Part shown: positions 36,480 through 45,833 of the stretch, piece by piece
Position numbering within the stretch: position 1 is the stretch's first letter
Layout: the number at the start of each line of letters is the position of its first letter
DNA from: Acidobacteriaceae bacterium
GTDB taxonomy: Bacteria > Acidobacteriota > Terriglobia > Bryobacterales > Bryobacteraceae
Assembly: GCA_019240405.1 (NCBI GenBank)
Contig: JAFAYL010000063.1
Coordinates: 24,863-88,862 of the forward strand
Direction: 5' to 3'
Length of the DNA stretch: 64,000 nucleotides
The notes under the pieces: generated by a model
What the model saw: the letters and a program-made list of their open reading frames with translations, nothing else
What the model was told of the DNA's origin: nothing
The model's database searches: none
Program-made: the position numbers and the translations under genes

Positions 36480-39137
36480 ATGCGTTCCCGAAGTGTGGGA
36501 TTTGCGCTTCTCGCAAGTTTTCTGCTGCTTTTGGAGCAGCCCGAACGCGTTGACGCCGGGCAGAACACACCGCCTCCGGGGCCTGCTCAGTCTAACGACA
36601 CCGCGTCGCATCCGGCTCCGGAGGCACCGCCGCCAATTACCTGCCCCGCCGGCGCACCCATCGGGGCAGTAGATCTTCGGGTGCGGTCAGCCAAGGGCGG
36701 GGATCCGCTTCCGTTCCGCACGATTAATCATTTGAGCGAAGGCGACACGGTTTTGTATGCGCCGATTCTGCGAGGCCGCGAGAAGCGTCCTGGCGAAATA
36801 TCGCTCGTGATGGTGCCGGCGAAACGAGAGCCCGACAAGGACGCGCTGATCATTTCAGATCCCAAACCTGCGGAGAAGCCGCAGGACTGGAAGATGACCG
36901 AGACCATTTCGCTCGCTGTATTGGTGTATGGACCCGAAGGTCTGAGCAAGAAAAAGGTCAAAGGATTTCTATCTCAGGACGAGCTTCTGATTGCGCAACT
37001 TGCCGATTACGCCGAGAGGACGGCGCAAACCGAAGCGCTTGTTCAGGCGCTCTCGTCAATTGACAGCTCGCCCGAAAGCGTGAACGCGGCGCTGACCGGA
37101 TTCGCCTCTCAGTACGGCTTTTCTGTTCAGCTCGATCGCACTGCGCCTCCGGCCGTTCAGGCTCAGACGCTATTTGCGACGATGAACCCGCAAATTGCTG
37201 CATACGATCCGCTGACGCCTTCGACCGCAGCAAAAATAGGCCAGACGGCGAGCGTTGCAACGGTAGCGGCAACATTTTTTTTTGGGAGTCCAATCGGCTT
37301 GGCGGCGGGCGGGACTGCCATGCTGTTGGACCTTCGCGCAATCGCATTTCCCGGAACGCAATTCCGGTCCTCATTCGCGCAAACAGTGCCGAACAGTAGC
37401 GGCTTGAATTTGTGTGGGCAACGAACGCCGGCGCCTCCGCACACGCGCGTGGCGTATCTTTGGGCGAACCGCATTCCCAATGTCGACGCGCCCTCCATTC
37501 GCATCGGCGAGGCTGCTTTCATCCCGCCCGCGCAAAAGACGCCCGTACCGGTCACTGTGCCGGACCCGCAATGGAAATACCTCGAGCGGGCTCGATCCTG
37601 GGCTCTAGAGAACGAAAAGCATCAGCGGACGCCAGTGACCGTGCTCAAATTGGCCAATCAAAAAGCGCTCGAGCTTGATCTGACGAAAGCGAATTTGGCT
37701 CCTGGCGCTTATCGTCTCGACGCGTTCTGGGATTGGTCACCGTTTCAGGGGGCGGGCGATTTGCACGTTGAACCGCTCAGCGATTTCACGCAGGCCAAAC
37801 TCGACGCGGCTTCGCAGGACAGGCTGATTGCCAGAACCGGCAAAATTCCCGTAACGCTAACAGGCAGCGATTTCGAATTCACAACCAAAGTAGAGCTGAA
37901 AAAGTCGGGCGATGAATTCGCGACAGCGCAATCCGCGCGCTTCATTTTGCCGAAAGGCTTGAGAGAAGGGCCTCAGGATCATCTTGATGTGCAGATCGAT
38001 ACGGCTGAACTGACGCCTGGCGATTACGCATTGCTGATTTCGCAACAAGACGGGAAGAGCCATCCGGTCAACATCAAGATTCTTCAACCGGTGGCGAAGA
38101 TTGACAATCTGCCTATGGTCGCGAACCAAGGAGTTGCGGTACAGCATTACGTTCTGAAGGGCGAGCGGCTAAATTTATTGGCTAAACTCGAAGCGCCAGG
38201 CGTGGCGTTCGATCTGGGTCCGCCTGCGTTGAATGACTCGGAGCGAAATGTAACCGTTCAATTGAAATCCAATCCGGCGCCCGGAACAGAACTGGCGGTA
38301 AAAGCGTACTTAGTCGATCGAAACGAGACTCTGGACCTTCCGGATGGACTGCAAATCACGGGACCGCTGCCGCTCATTGCAAGCTCGAAACTGTCACTGC
38401 CGGCCGGCATGGCGATTGCGATCAAGCCAGGCGAGTTTCCGGCCGGCTACACACTGAGCGCGATGCTGGACGTAAAGAATATTGCGCCGCGCAGCGTGCT
38501 GCGATTGGGCTGCTCAGACGATACGGGCACTCAATTGTCGCTACACATCGGACAACAGACCGAAACAGCGAGTCTGGAACAGTTACCGCCGGATCAACTG
38601 TTTTTGTCGGTTGACACAAGCGCTTGGCCCGCAGGCTGCTCGATACAAGCCGTAATTGACAACGGCAACGCAGGCAGATCGCAACCATTCACTTTGGGAA
38701 ATATGATTCGCCTGCCGCAAATTGAAGATTTCAAGCTCACGAGCGAGCAACCGTCACCCGGCAGTCACACGGGCATTCTGACGGGGCGGAATTTGGAAAT
38801 GATTGAGAAAGTCGGGTGGGATCAGCTCACAGGCACTCCAGTACCTGGTCTTCCCGTGCCGATTCCGGGGCAGGGCCAGAAGCAGTCATTACAGGTGAAT
38901 ATGCCGGACCCGCCGACGCCACAGACTCCCCTTGTTATTTGGCTACGTGGAGAAAAAACTGGGCGAGCCACCTCCATTACAAACAGCGCGCCGCCGTTGA
39001 ATCCTCCCCAACAAACCCCTGCACCGGGAGTTAATTCTCCTCAGCAGCCGAATCCCCCTCCGCAGCCGCAGCCGAATTCGGATACCCAGACGCCCGTCAC
39101 GCCTGCGTCACCCACGAAACCGCCGCTCATCGACTAG
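36480..39137 (+). CDS. Large secreted protein of unknown function
   Basis: An 885-residue exported protein (leader GFALLASFLLLLEQPERVDA). After a Pro-rich stretch comes a region with DLRVRSAKGGDPLPFRTINH, ITIP-like beta runs and VYGPEGLSKKKVKGF, then a helical block (about 170-260) with AATFFFGSPIGLAAGG, then repetitive beta-sandwich domains (for example LAPGAYRLDAFWDW, LTPGDYALLISQQDG) and a disordered Pro/Gln/Thr tail. I recognise no family. Codon TTT TTT TTT at about 37275 makes a nine-T run. No ribosome site precedes the ATG; the leader peptide supports the start. Confidence 0.65.
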   Translation: MRSRSVGFALLASFLLLLEQPERVDAGQNTPPPGPAQSNDTASHPAPEAPPPITCPAGAPIGAVDLRVRSAKGGDPLPFRTINHLSEGDTVLYAPILRGREKRPGEISLVMVPAKREPDKDALIISDPKPAEKPQDWKMTETISLAVLVYGPEGLSKKKVKGFLSQDELLIAQLADYAERTAQTEALVQALSSIDSSPESVNAALTGFASQYGFSVQLDRTAPPAVQAQTLFATMNPQIAAYDPLTPSTAAKIGQTASVATVAATFFFGSPIGLAAGGTAMLLDLRAIAFPGTQFRSSFAQTVPNSSGLNLCGQRTPAPPHTRVAYLWANRIPNVDAPSIRIGEAAFIPPAQKTPVPVTVPDPQWKYLERARSWALENEKHQRTPVTVLKLANQKALELDLTKANLAPGAYRLDAFWDWSPFQGAGDLHVEPLSDFTQAKLDAASQDRLIARTGKIPVTLTGSDFEFTTKVELKKSGDEFATAQSARFILPKGLREGPQDHLDVQIDTAELTPGDYALLISQQDGKSHPVNIKILQPVAKIDNLPMVANQGVAVQHYVLKGERLNLLAKLEAPGVAFDLGPPALNDSERNVTVQLKSNPAPGTELAVKAYLVDRNETLDLPDGLQITGPLPLIASSKLSLPAGMAIAIKPGEFPAGYTLSAMLDVKNIAPRSVLRLGCSDDTGTQLSLHIGQQTETASLEQLPPDQLFLSVDTSAWPAGCSIQAVIDNGNAGRSQPFTLGNMIRLPQIEDFKLTSEQPSPGSHTGILTGRNLEMIEKVGWDQLTGTPVPGLPVPIPGQGQKQSLQVNMPDPPTPQTPLVIWLRGEKTGRATSITNSAPPLNPPQQTPAPGVNSPQQPNPPPQPQPNSDTQTPVTPASPTKPPLID

Positions 39138-39190
39138 TCCGGGCGGAATACTCGATCGAAAGGTATGTTCTATCATTTGATAGCAGTCGA

Positions 39191-39868
39191 ATGAATTTTC
39201 CCAATTCGCTGACGCTCGTTCGAATCTTCCTGGTACCGCTGCTGGTAGCGGCGCTGGTCCAGCAGAATTTGCGCGTTCAATGGGGAAGCAGATTACTCGT
39301 TACAAACGATTTTTTCGCTCTAATCGTTTTCTTGGCAGCCGCGGGCACGGATCTTCTGGATGGATATCTCGCGCGCCGCTGGAAGCAGGTTACAACTGTG
39401 GGCACATTGTTGGATCCGGTTGCCGACAAGCTGCTCATTTCCGCTGCACTGATATCGCTGGTTGAAATCCGCCAGCTTCCTGGCTGGATGGTGATTCTGA
39501 TTATCGGACGCGAGTTTGCTGTCTCCGGCCTCCGCAGTATCGCCGCCGCCGAAGGATACACGATCAAAGCCGGCGAACTTGGAAAATCCAAGATGATGTT
39601 TCAGGTCGTGGGCGTAACGTTAGTGCTTCTCTCGATGCGCTGGTCAGCCCTACGGAGATTCGCACTGATTGCGATGTGGGCTGTCGTGATCTTCGGGTTA
39701 GCCTCGGCGATAGATTATTTCCGAAAGTTTTGGCGTAAGGTGGACACCAGCATCAAGCTGCGCCGCAGACACGAACTGATCCTTTTGGAACGTCAGAAAA
39801 GGCGCCTGCAGCGCGCGCAAGCACACGCCGCAAGAGAGCAGACGGCCTCTATTCGGCACCCGGGTTGA
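39191..39868 (+). CDS. pgsA: CDP-diacylglycerol-glycerol-3-phosphate 3-phosphatidyltransferase
   Basis: Makes phosphatidylglycerol phosphate from CDP-diacylglycerol and glycerol-3-phosphate at the cytoplasmic membrane. The 225-residue protein has multiple membrane helices and the CDP-alcohol phosphotransferase signature in DLLDGYLARRWKQVTTVGTL followed by LDPVADK (DGxxAR...G...D...D). A basic C-terminal tail (LRRRHELILLERQKRRLQRA) follows. PgsA versus PgsA-like synthases cannot be separated, but length and FPNSLTLVRIFLVPLLVA leader are typical. Converges with the RodZ-like gene and overlaps it by 20 bases. Confidence 0.93.
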   Translation: MNFPNSLTLVRIFLVPLLVAALVQQNLRVQWGSRLLVTNDFFALIVFLAAAGTDLLDGYLARRWKQVTTVGTLLDPVADKLLISAALISLVEIRQLPGWMVILIIGREFAVSGLRSIAAAEGYTIKAGELGKSKMMFQVVGVTLVLLSMRWSALRRFALIAMWAVVIFGLASAIDYFRKFWRKVDTSIKLRRRHELILLERQKRRLQRAQAHAAREQTASIRHPG

Positions 39869-40868
39869 AGCTCGTCAGGGCGATTTCGGCTGAAGGCTCG
39901 ACGATCTCATAATTGTCCTTTGTGAAGACGATGGTTCGCACTTGACCGTGCTCCCCAAGAGAGCCTATGGTCTTGCCGTTAAACAGGATATTCACGCCGC
40001 CCGCGTTGCCCGTTCTGATACGAGCGCTTTCCCGACCCTCAAGTACCTTTGTCTGGGCGGCTTCAAGCACCCCACTATAGATTTCCTTCTCATCGGCAAC
40101 AATGGATAGCCAAGTAGGCTCGATGGCCGCGACTTCGATGCGGAATACGTTCGATTCGAGGTTGCCGGCCGGAACCACCGGTTCGGCCAGGCCATTGTCA
40201 GCCTGAGACTCATCTACATCAGGAGTCCGGCTCTCTGCCACGGGGGCCGACGCACTCATTCTTGTGCTATCCGCCTGTTGCGGGGTGGCGTCAGCTCCTG
40301 GATCGGCGCTGCCAGTCTCCGGGGTTTCCATTATGGGATTTTCGGATGGCTGAGGGGCATGAATCGAAGGCCGGCGATTTACTTTTGCAACTCGCGATTC
40401 TTGCCGGGTATGCCCTAGATTTCCTGAGAGCGACGCGACGAAGCTAGTCAACGAAGCCCGAAAACTGTTTCTAGAGCCTTCCCACATGGCGTATAGCCGG
40501 GAACAGCCGGCCAGAACAGCGATAAGAGCGATCACCGGCAAAACCGAGCGGGAGATTTTCGCGCGCGTGGGCTGGATTGGGGCGACTTTAGGGAGCGGGG
40601 CCGATAGGAGGCTTGGTATTGCGGGATCCGGAATCCTGGTCGCCCAATTCTGGACGGCTCCGGCCAGATTGCTATACTCCAGACCTAGCCGTTCCGCAAA
40701 TTGCCGGGTAAAACTACGATAAAAAAACGGCGAACTGATTTGCGAAACGTCATCCTGTTCAATCGCTTGTAAGTTCCTGAGGGAAATTCGGGTGCTCGCG
40801 CAAATGTCCTCTAAAGTAAGTCCCTGACGCAATCGTTCCTGACGGAGTTGCTCTCCAACTGACTCCAT
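39849..40868 (-). CDS. RodZ-like membrane protein with HTH and DUF4115 domains
   Basis: About 339 residues. N-terminal helix-turn-helix of the RodZ/YmfM type (GEQLRQERLRQGLTLEDICA, then STRISLRNLQAIEQDD), a single membrane span (SVLPVIALIAVLAGCSRLYA), a long Ser/Pro linker, and a periplasmic DUF4115-like beta domain (EPTWLSIVADEKEIYSG, VNILFNGKTIGSLGE). RodZ links MreB to the envelope and guides elongation. ATG 40868 is chosen for GGGGAAATT just upstream; an earlier in-frame start would add 17 residues. The pgsA neighbour recalls the ymfM-pgsA arrangement of Bacillus. Confidence 0.85.
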   Translation of the reverse strand: MESVGEQLRQERLRQGLTLEDICASTRISLRNLQAIEQDDVSQISSPFFYRSFTRQFAERLGLEYSNLAGAVQNWATRIPDPAIPSLLSAPLPKVAPIQPTRAKISRSVLPVIALIAVLAGCSRLYAMWEGSRNSFRASLTSFVASLSGNLGHTRQESRVAKVNRRPSIHAPQPSENPIMETPETGSADPGADATPQQADSTRMSASAPVAESRTPDVDESQADNGLAEPVVPAGNLESNVFRIEVAAIEPTWLSIVADEKEIYSGVLEAAQTKVLEGRESARIRTGNAGGVNILFNGKTIGSLGEHGQVRTIVFTKDNYEIVEPSAEIALTSFNPGAE

Positions 40869-41024
40869 AATTTCCCCGGGGGTTGCCAGCCTGATTTTTA
40901 ATGCAAGGCTATAATACAACAGTCTTTCGCCTAGCCGTTTTTCTCAGCTCTGCTTTTAGTACTGTTAGAACCGGCTAGCCGGTCGACTATTTCCTATAAC
41001 CTGTGTACATCTAATCGACTTGAC

Positions 41025-42035
41025 GTGCTTAGATCTTTAACGCGGTTTGAATTTTCCCTTATCTGGCTGTTGTTTGTTGCCGGGATAGGCCCCAGTGCAA
41101 TGGATGGACGCTCTTCCGGCCCCTCTCACTTCCGAGGCGCGGCGGCTTTTGCCGCCACCCGCCATGCCGTGTCATTTGGAGAACGTCCGTCCGGCTCGGA
41201 AGCGATCGGCCATTTACGGGACTGGATTATTTCGGAGCTGAAGCCCTTAGGGGGCCAGCTTTCGACGGATTCCTTTACAGCTCAGACCCCCGCGGGACCC
41301 CTGCCGATGGTGAACATCGTTTTGAAGTTCCCGGGCGACTCTGGGAAGGCCATCGCTGTGACGGGACACTATGACACCAAGCGCATCGCGATGGTTCATT
41401 TCGTTGGGGCAAACGATGCGGGTTCCTCGACCGGCTTCCTGATCGAGTTTGCCCGAACCATTTCAACTTTGAAACATCCGGATGACATCTATGTAGTGTT
41501 CTTTGACGGCGAGGAAGCCGTGCGCGCGGAGTGGAGTGATGCCGATAGCCGCTACGGTAGCCGGCACTTGGCAGCCAAGTGGGGAGCCGACGGTACTCTA
41601 TCTCGTCTTAAGGCTCTGATTAATGTTGACATGATCGGCGATAAAGACCTGGACATCGCGAATGATGAAAATTCGTCGCAGTCGCTGCGCAGTATGGTTC
41701 GGCACATTGCCGACCAGTTAGGATACACGAAATTTCTCCGGCAGGATTCAGGCGGAGCAATCGACGACGATCACAAACCGTTCGTTGATGCTGGTGTAAA
41801 TGCAATCGACATCATCGACCTGGATTACGGCCCTAATGGTTCTTATTGGCACACTGCCAGTGACACTATGGACAAGCTAAGTGTGCACAGCTTTCAGGTG
41901 GTCGGAGATGTTGTGCTGCAGCTCGTGAAAGAGCTAGAGGGGCGAACGAGCGCGCGGAATTCTGCACCGACAGCGATCGGTTCCATCGTTCATCGGACTC
42001 GGCGTGCGTCTTCTAATTCGCATGCGATCTTGTGA
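41025..42035 (+). CDS. M28-family protein, glutaminyl-peptide cyclotransferase-like
   Basis: A 336-residue exported zinc enzyme (leader FSLIWLLFVAGIGPSA). Zinc ligands: TGHYDT (His), GANDAGSSTGFLIE (Asp), FFDGEEA (Glu), NVDMIGD (Asp) and SYWHTASDTMD (His). The DDDHKPFVDAGVNAIDIID segment and the RYGSRHLA motif match glutaminyl cyclases, which make N-terminal pyroglutamate, better than aminopeptidases. GTG start, weak ribosome site. The 3' end overlaps the convergent response regulator gene by 102 bases. Confidence 0.85.
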   Translation: MLRSLTRFEFSLIWLLFVAGIGPSAMDGRSSGPSHFRGAAAFAATRHAVSFGERPSGSEAIGHLRDWIISELKPLGGQLSTDSFTAQTPAGPLPMVNIVLKFPGDSGKAIAVTGHYDTKRIAMVHFVGANDAGSSTGFLIEFARTISTLKHPDDIYVVFFDGEEAVRAEWSDADSRYGSRHLAAKWGADGTLSRLKALINVDMIGDKDLDIANDENSSQSLRSMVRHIADQLGYTKFLRQDSGGAIDDDHKPFVDAGVNAIDIIDLDYGPNGSYWHTASDTMDKLSVHSFQVVGDVVLQLVKELEGRTSARNSAPTAIGSIVHRTRRASSNSHAIL

Positions 42036-42494
42036 CCGGCTGCAACACAGGCGCAGCCGTTGATGTCCTCCGCTATTCGAGGGACGAGGACCGCTCGTCA
42101 ACTTGCGGACCATTGACGCGACGCTTGAAAGAAAGTCATCTAATGACGAAGGCTTTGTCAAAAATGCGTTTGCGCCAATCTGTTCGGCTTCGTTTCGATC
42201 CTGCGCCGATTGCGATGAAGTAAAAACCATCACTGGCGTTTGGTCGAATAACCGTGAACCGCGAACATATCGCAAGAGTTGCATTCCCTCAATTCTCGGC
42301 AAATTGAGATCCACAATAATCAGGTCTGGAAGGCCGGCAGCGCCCATCTGTGCCAGTTGCTTTAAAGCATTTTCGCCGTCTTGAAATAGTTGCAGACGCG
42401 CCGGTATCCCGTGATTGGATAGCGCTTCTTCAATCAGGAGGAAGTCGCCAATGTGGTCCTCGATGATCACAATCTGCAAAGGGTTCTCAGGCAT
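41934..42494 (-). CDS. Response regulator, Rcp1/CheY-like
   Basis: A single-domain receiver with a long basic tail, about 186 residues. Receiver hallmarks: IVIIEDHIGDF (acid cluster), DLIIVDLNLPRIEG (phospho-acceptor Asp), VMVFTSSQ (Thr) and NAFLTKPSS (Lys). The C-terminal about 55 residues are Arg/Ser/Pro-rich and look unstructured; they are encoded over the M28 gene end, so they may be a read-through artefact of the frame rather than functional. The ATG overlaps the kinase stop by eight bases, so the pair is co-translated. Rcp1-type regulators follow phytochrome-like kinases. Confidence 0.85.
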   Translation of the reverse strand: MPENPLQIVIIEDHIGDFLLIEEALSNHGIPARLQLFQDGENALKQLAQMGAAGLPDLIIVDLNLPRIEGMQLLRYVRGSRLFDQTPVMVFTSSQSAQDRNEAEQIGANAFLTKPSSLDDFLSSVASMVRKLTSGPRPSNSGGHQRLRLCCSRSQDRMRIRRRTPSPMNDGTDRCRCRIPRARSPL

Positions 42495-43653
42495 CTGTAT
42501 TGGCGGTTTCTGGACGTGGAAGCGTAAAACGAAACACCGAACCGTTGCCAAGCTCGGATTCTACCCAGATCCGGCCACCTTGTTTCTCAATGATGCGCTT
42601 GCAAACCGCCAACCCGATTCCTGTCCCCTCGTATCCGTTGACATGCAGCCTCTTGAAGAGGCCGAAAATGTTTTTGTGATAAGGAGGCGCAATTCCGATT
42701 CCGTTATCGGCCACTGAGAACACCCATTCGTTAGGCTTTGTCTCCGCTTGAACGCGGATACGAACCGGCACTTCAGGTTTTCGGTATTTTATCGCATTGC
42801 TGATCAAATTTTGAAAAACTTGGGAGACTGCCGATTCGTCAGTAACTACAACCGGTAATTCGGCGAGCTCAATGGTGGCACCACTCTCCTGTATGCTGCC
42901 TTGTAAGTTATCGATCGCCCACTCCACCATGAGCTTGCTTGGAACGCGAGAAACCGGGGCATTATCTCCTCTCACCACCCGTGAATAGCCAAGTACATCC
43001 CGGATAAGCGTGCTCATGCGCGTTGCAGCCCCGACGAGCAGATCGATGTACTGATCTGCATGCTCGTCCAGTTTTCCGGAATACCGGCGCCGCAACAGCT
43101 CGCTAAAGGTCGAGATCGTCCGTAACGGCTCTTGCAAGTCATGTGAGGTGACAAATGCAAATTGCTGCAAGTCTGCGTTAGATCGCGCTAGCCGCTCCGC
43201 TTGATCGATAATTGCTTTTTCAGCTAGTTTCTTTTCAGTGATGTCACGGGCAATTTTGGAAGCTCCGACGATCCGCCCAGTTGAATCCCGAATCGGGGAG
43301 ACGGTGAGCGAAATATCCAAAATGCGCCCCGATTTCGAGCGCCGTTTTGTCTCGTAATGATCGACGCGCTCACCGCTTCGAATGCGAGCCAGAATTTTTG
43401 GCATCTCGTCTATGCGGTCGGGCGCAGCGAGTACGGCGATCGGTCGTCCGATCATCTCGTCTGCGGTGTATTCGAATATCCTCGTTGCGGCCTGATTCCA
43501 GCTCGTAACGATGCCGTTCAGGTCCTTGCTGATGATGGCGTCATCTGAAGACTCGACAATCGACGCCAGCAGCAGCTGAACATCATGTTGAGTAGTCACT
43601 CTGGTGCGAACTTCTGGAGGGCCGAAACCTGCAAGCGGCCTTGTGATTCTCAC
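42487..43653 (-). CDS. PAS-domain histidine kinase
   Basis: A 388-residue soluble kinase with no membrane segment. PAS domain (about 20-145: SIVESSDDAIISKDLNGIVT, RIFEYTADEMIGR), then the DHp helix with the His box FVTSHDLQEPLRTISTF, and the HATPase domain with NLISNAIKYRKP (N box), VFSVADNGIGI (G1) and GTGIGLAVCKRIIEKQGG (G2). It phosphorylates the overlapping downstream Rcp1-like regulator. The ligand or signal of the PAS is unknown. GTG start. Confidence 0.9.
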   Translation of the reverse strand: MRITRPLAGFGPPEVRTRVTTQHDVQLLLASIVESSDDAIISKDLNGIVTSWNQAATRIFEYTADEMIGRPIAVLAAPDRIDEMPKILARIRSGERVDHYETKRRSKSGRILDISLTVSPIRDSTGRIVGASKIARDITEKKLAEKAIIDQAERLARSNADLQQFAFVTSHDLQEPLRTISTFSELLRRRYSGKLDEHADQYIDLLVGAATRMSTLIRDVLGYSRVVRGDNAPVSRVPSKLMVEWAIDNLQGSIQESGATIELAELPVVVTDESAVSQVFQNLISNAIKYRKPEVPVRIRVQAETKPNEWVFSVADNGIGIAPPYHKNIFGLFKRLHVNGYEGTGIGLAVCKRIIEKQGGRIWVESELGNGSVFRFTLPRPETANTDA

Positions 43654-43708
43654 ATTAACATGAGGGTCCCGCGGGTTTAGCCAGAAGATCTACCGTAAGC
43701 GGAACTTA

Positions 43709-44827
43709 TTATTGCGCAACGGCACTCTCCCCGGGGGCCGCTTTGCGGTATTTCGCTGTTTTCTCATTTTGCGAATTCCACTCAGGAAATTGGGCATCAT
43801 TGGCGATAAGCCAGATGGCGCGCGCTGCGAGCCGGTCCACCTTCACCATTTCCGGAAAATCGATCTTCTGCCATTCGTCGCCTAGGCCGTGATAGTCCGG
43901 AAAATTGAAAGAAGTGGCGAGCGTTAGATCGGGAATGCCTACCAGGGCGAATGGGTAGTTGTCACTGGCTTGGAAATACGGATCGGTTTCCTTGGTCTTC
44001 ACCATATGGATGCCTGAGAGTTTGGCGGCTCTCTGAATCGCGAGCGTGATGGTTGTGTAGTCGTAGCCTGTCAGAGTGGCGTTTCCTTTACCAATATCTG
44101 AATCGCTTCGGCCCACCTGCTCCAGGTTGATATCCGCAACCGTTCGATTCAGCGGGAATAAAGGATGCTGCGTGTAGTAAAGCGAACCCAGTTCGCCTAG
44201 CTCTTCGCCGCAAAACGCAATAAACACGATCGAGCGCTTCGGACGCTGCTTCATTTTTGCCAATGCATTTGCGATCTCAATTACGGAAACAGTCCCGCTG
44301 CCATCATCGTTTGCTCCATTGAAGATCCGATCGCCATTATTCTCGGTTTTCTCTTTGCCCAGCTTGCCCGAGGTATCGAGCGTTCCGATATGATCGTAAT
44401 GCGCGGACACAATCACGTAGGTATTGCTGAGCTCGCCAGGGGAGCCGCGCAGCACGCCCACAACATTTCGCGCGATGATCGGATGATCAATCGCTCGATC
44501 ACGTATTTCGCCGCTTTGTTTCGCGAGCTCAGTTAAGTCGGCTAGCTGGAAGTAATCTGTGCCATTTCCCGGCTCGAGGCCCGCAGCTCGAAATCGCGAG
44601 GCGATGAATTCCGCGGCGATGTCGAGTCCAGGCGAAGGAGTCCACCGTCCAGCGAGTAGATCAGAAGAGAGGAAGGAGAGATTTCCCCGCAGTGAATCAG
44701 CAGAGATTCTGTTCAACGCGCGCTCGACATTGCTGGTCGCCGAGGGGACCGGCTGAGGCTTCTTCGCGAGACTCTGCTGATTTCCCGATGCCGCCCACAA
44801 CAGCAGCGCCGCTAAATAGATTGACAC
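43709..44827 (-). CDS. M28-family zinc peptidase
   Basis: A 372-residue exported aminopeptidase-like enzyme. Zinc motifs: VSAHYDHIG (His, Asp), GANDDGSGTVSVIE (Asp), FIAFCGEELGELGS (Glu pair), and NLEQVGR; final His in PDYHGLGDE. Leader MSIYLAALLLWAASG is short but hydrophobic. GTG start, 12 bases after the upstream gene's stop. Substrate unknown. Confidence 0.88.
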   Translation of the reverse strand: MSIYLAALLLWAASGNQQSLAKKPQPVPSATSNVERALNRISADSLRGNLSFLSSDLLAGRWTPSPGLDIAAEFIASRFRAAGLEPGNGTDYFQLADLTELAKQSGEIRDRAIDHPIIARNVVGVLRGSPGELSNTYVIVSAHYDHIGTLDTSGKLGKEKTENNGDRIFNGANDDGSGTVSVIEIANALAKMKQRPKRSIVFIAFCGEELGELGSLYYTQHPLFPLNRTVADINLEQVGRSDSDIGKGNATLTGYDYTTITLAIQRAAKLSGIHMVKTKETDPYFQASDNYPFALVGIPDLTLATSFNFPDYHGLGDEWQKIDFPEMVKVDRLAARAIWLIANDAQFPEWNSQNEKTAKYRKAAPGESAVAQ

Positions 44828-44839
44828 TTAGAACGCGGA

Positions 44840-45760
44840 CTAGGGCTTTGCCACGTTTCCTTGCGCGGCTGCCGCGGGATGCTTCAATTCCGCGTCGATT
44901 ACCGGCTTCAAGGTGTCCAGCTCAATTGGGCCGTTATAGTGCTGCCCGTTGATAAACAGAGTCGGCGTTCCGGTAACGCCGGCGCGGTCGCCATCCTGTA
45001 CGTCCCGCGTAACCGCCTCTTGAACTTCGGTTGAATCCAGGTCTTCCTGGAAGCGCTTTAGGTCGAGCCCATTCTTCTGAGCAAGCGAAATCAGATTGTC
45101 TCGCGAGAGATTATCGCGAGCTGAAAACATCGCATCATGCATTGCCCAAAACTTTCCCTGACGCTGTGCGGCTATCGCGGCCGCCGCCGCCAGAGCAGCT
45201 CGAGAGTGCATTTCGAGGGGAAATTGTTTAAAAACCAGTTTTGCTTGCGTAGGGTACGCCTTAAGAACCGCTTCCAGCTCAGGAGCGGCTGCTGCGCAAT
45301 ACGGGCACTGAAAATCGGAAAACTCGACGAGCGTAATCGGAGCGTTCTGCTGGCCTAAAACCGGCGAGCCCCCGGTTGGAATCAGAATGGGATCTTCTAG
45401 GAGCCGGGGTTGCTGTACGTGCCCGTAGTGCGAGGCGCTTCCAGCGGCTATGGCATCGCTCTCGCTCTTACCGCTTTTGATCGCGTCGACGATCACAGTT
45501 GCCAACCCGCGGCTGTAGGTGCACTTGGGATCCACGATACGGCACTGAGCCATCTTCATGCCGCATCCACAGGAGCAATCTTGCTCGCGCAAAATCTTCA
45601 GCACTGCGGTTTTCTGAGACGGAGAGAGGCCGGCAAGGTCTACGCCCGGCAGCGAGTCCGCACTCTTCCAGTCCTGGGCGAAAAGCAAGGAGGCTCCCAA
45701 GCAGCAAAGGATTACCAAAACCACAGCTATGCTGCGCCCCGTGAGGGGTGGAGAGTTCAT
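44840..45760 (-). CDS. DsbA-like thioredoxin-fold protein with Cys-rich N-terminal region
   Basis: A 306-residue exported thiol oxidoreductase. After a signal anchor (IAVVLVILCCLGASLLFAQ) comes a region with six cysteines (DCSCGCGMKMAQCRIVDPKC), then a thioredoxin_4 domain: VEFSDFQCPYCAAAAPELEA (CxxC), GVTGTPTLFINGQHY (cis-Pro loop). The Cys-rich element resembles one found in thioredoxin-domain proteins of Acidobacteriota; role unknown, possibly metal binding. Probable function is periplasmic disulfide formation. Likely co-transcribed with the M28 gene. Confidence 0.83.
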   Translation of the reverse strand: MNSPPLTGRSIAVVLVILCCLGASLLFAQDWKSADSLPGVDLAGLSPSQKTAVLKILREQDCSCGCGMKMAQCRIVDPKCTYSRGLATVIVDAIKSGKSESDAIAAGSASHYGHVQQPRLLEDPILIPTGGSPVLGQQNAPITLVEFSDFQCPYCAAAAPELEAVLKAYPTQAKLVFKQFPLEMHSRAALAAAAAIAAQRQGKFWAMHDAMFSARDNLSRDNLISLAQKNGLDLKRFQEDLDSTEVQEAVTRDVQDGDRAGVTGTPTLFINGQHYNGPIELDTLKPVIDAELKHPAAAAQGNVAKP

Positions 45761-45833
45761 ACATCCATTGTAGGAGGAATGCGGAACAGGTGGCCCAAAT
45801 GATTTTTTCGTCTCCGATATTTAAAATTGCTTT

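Noticed and set aside
39168..39181. Palindrome CTATCATTTGATAG before pgsA
   Set aside because: Only 14 bases and a single copy; could be chance or a weak operator, no further support.
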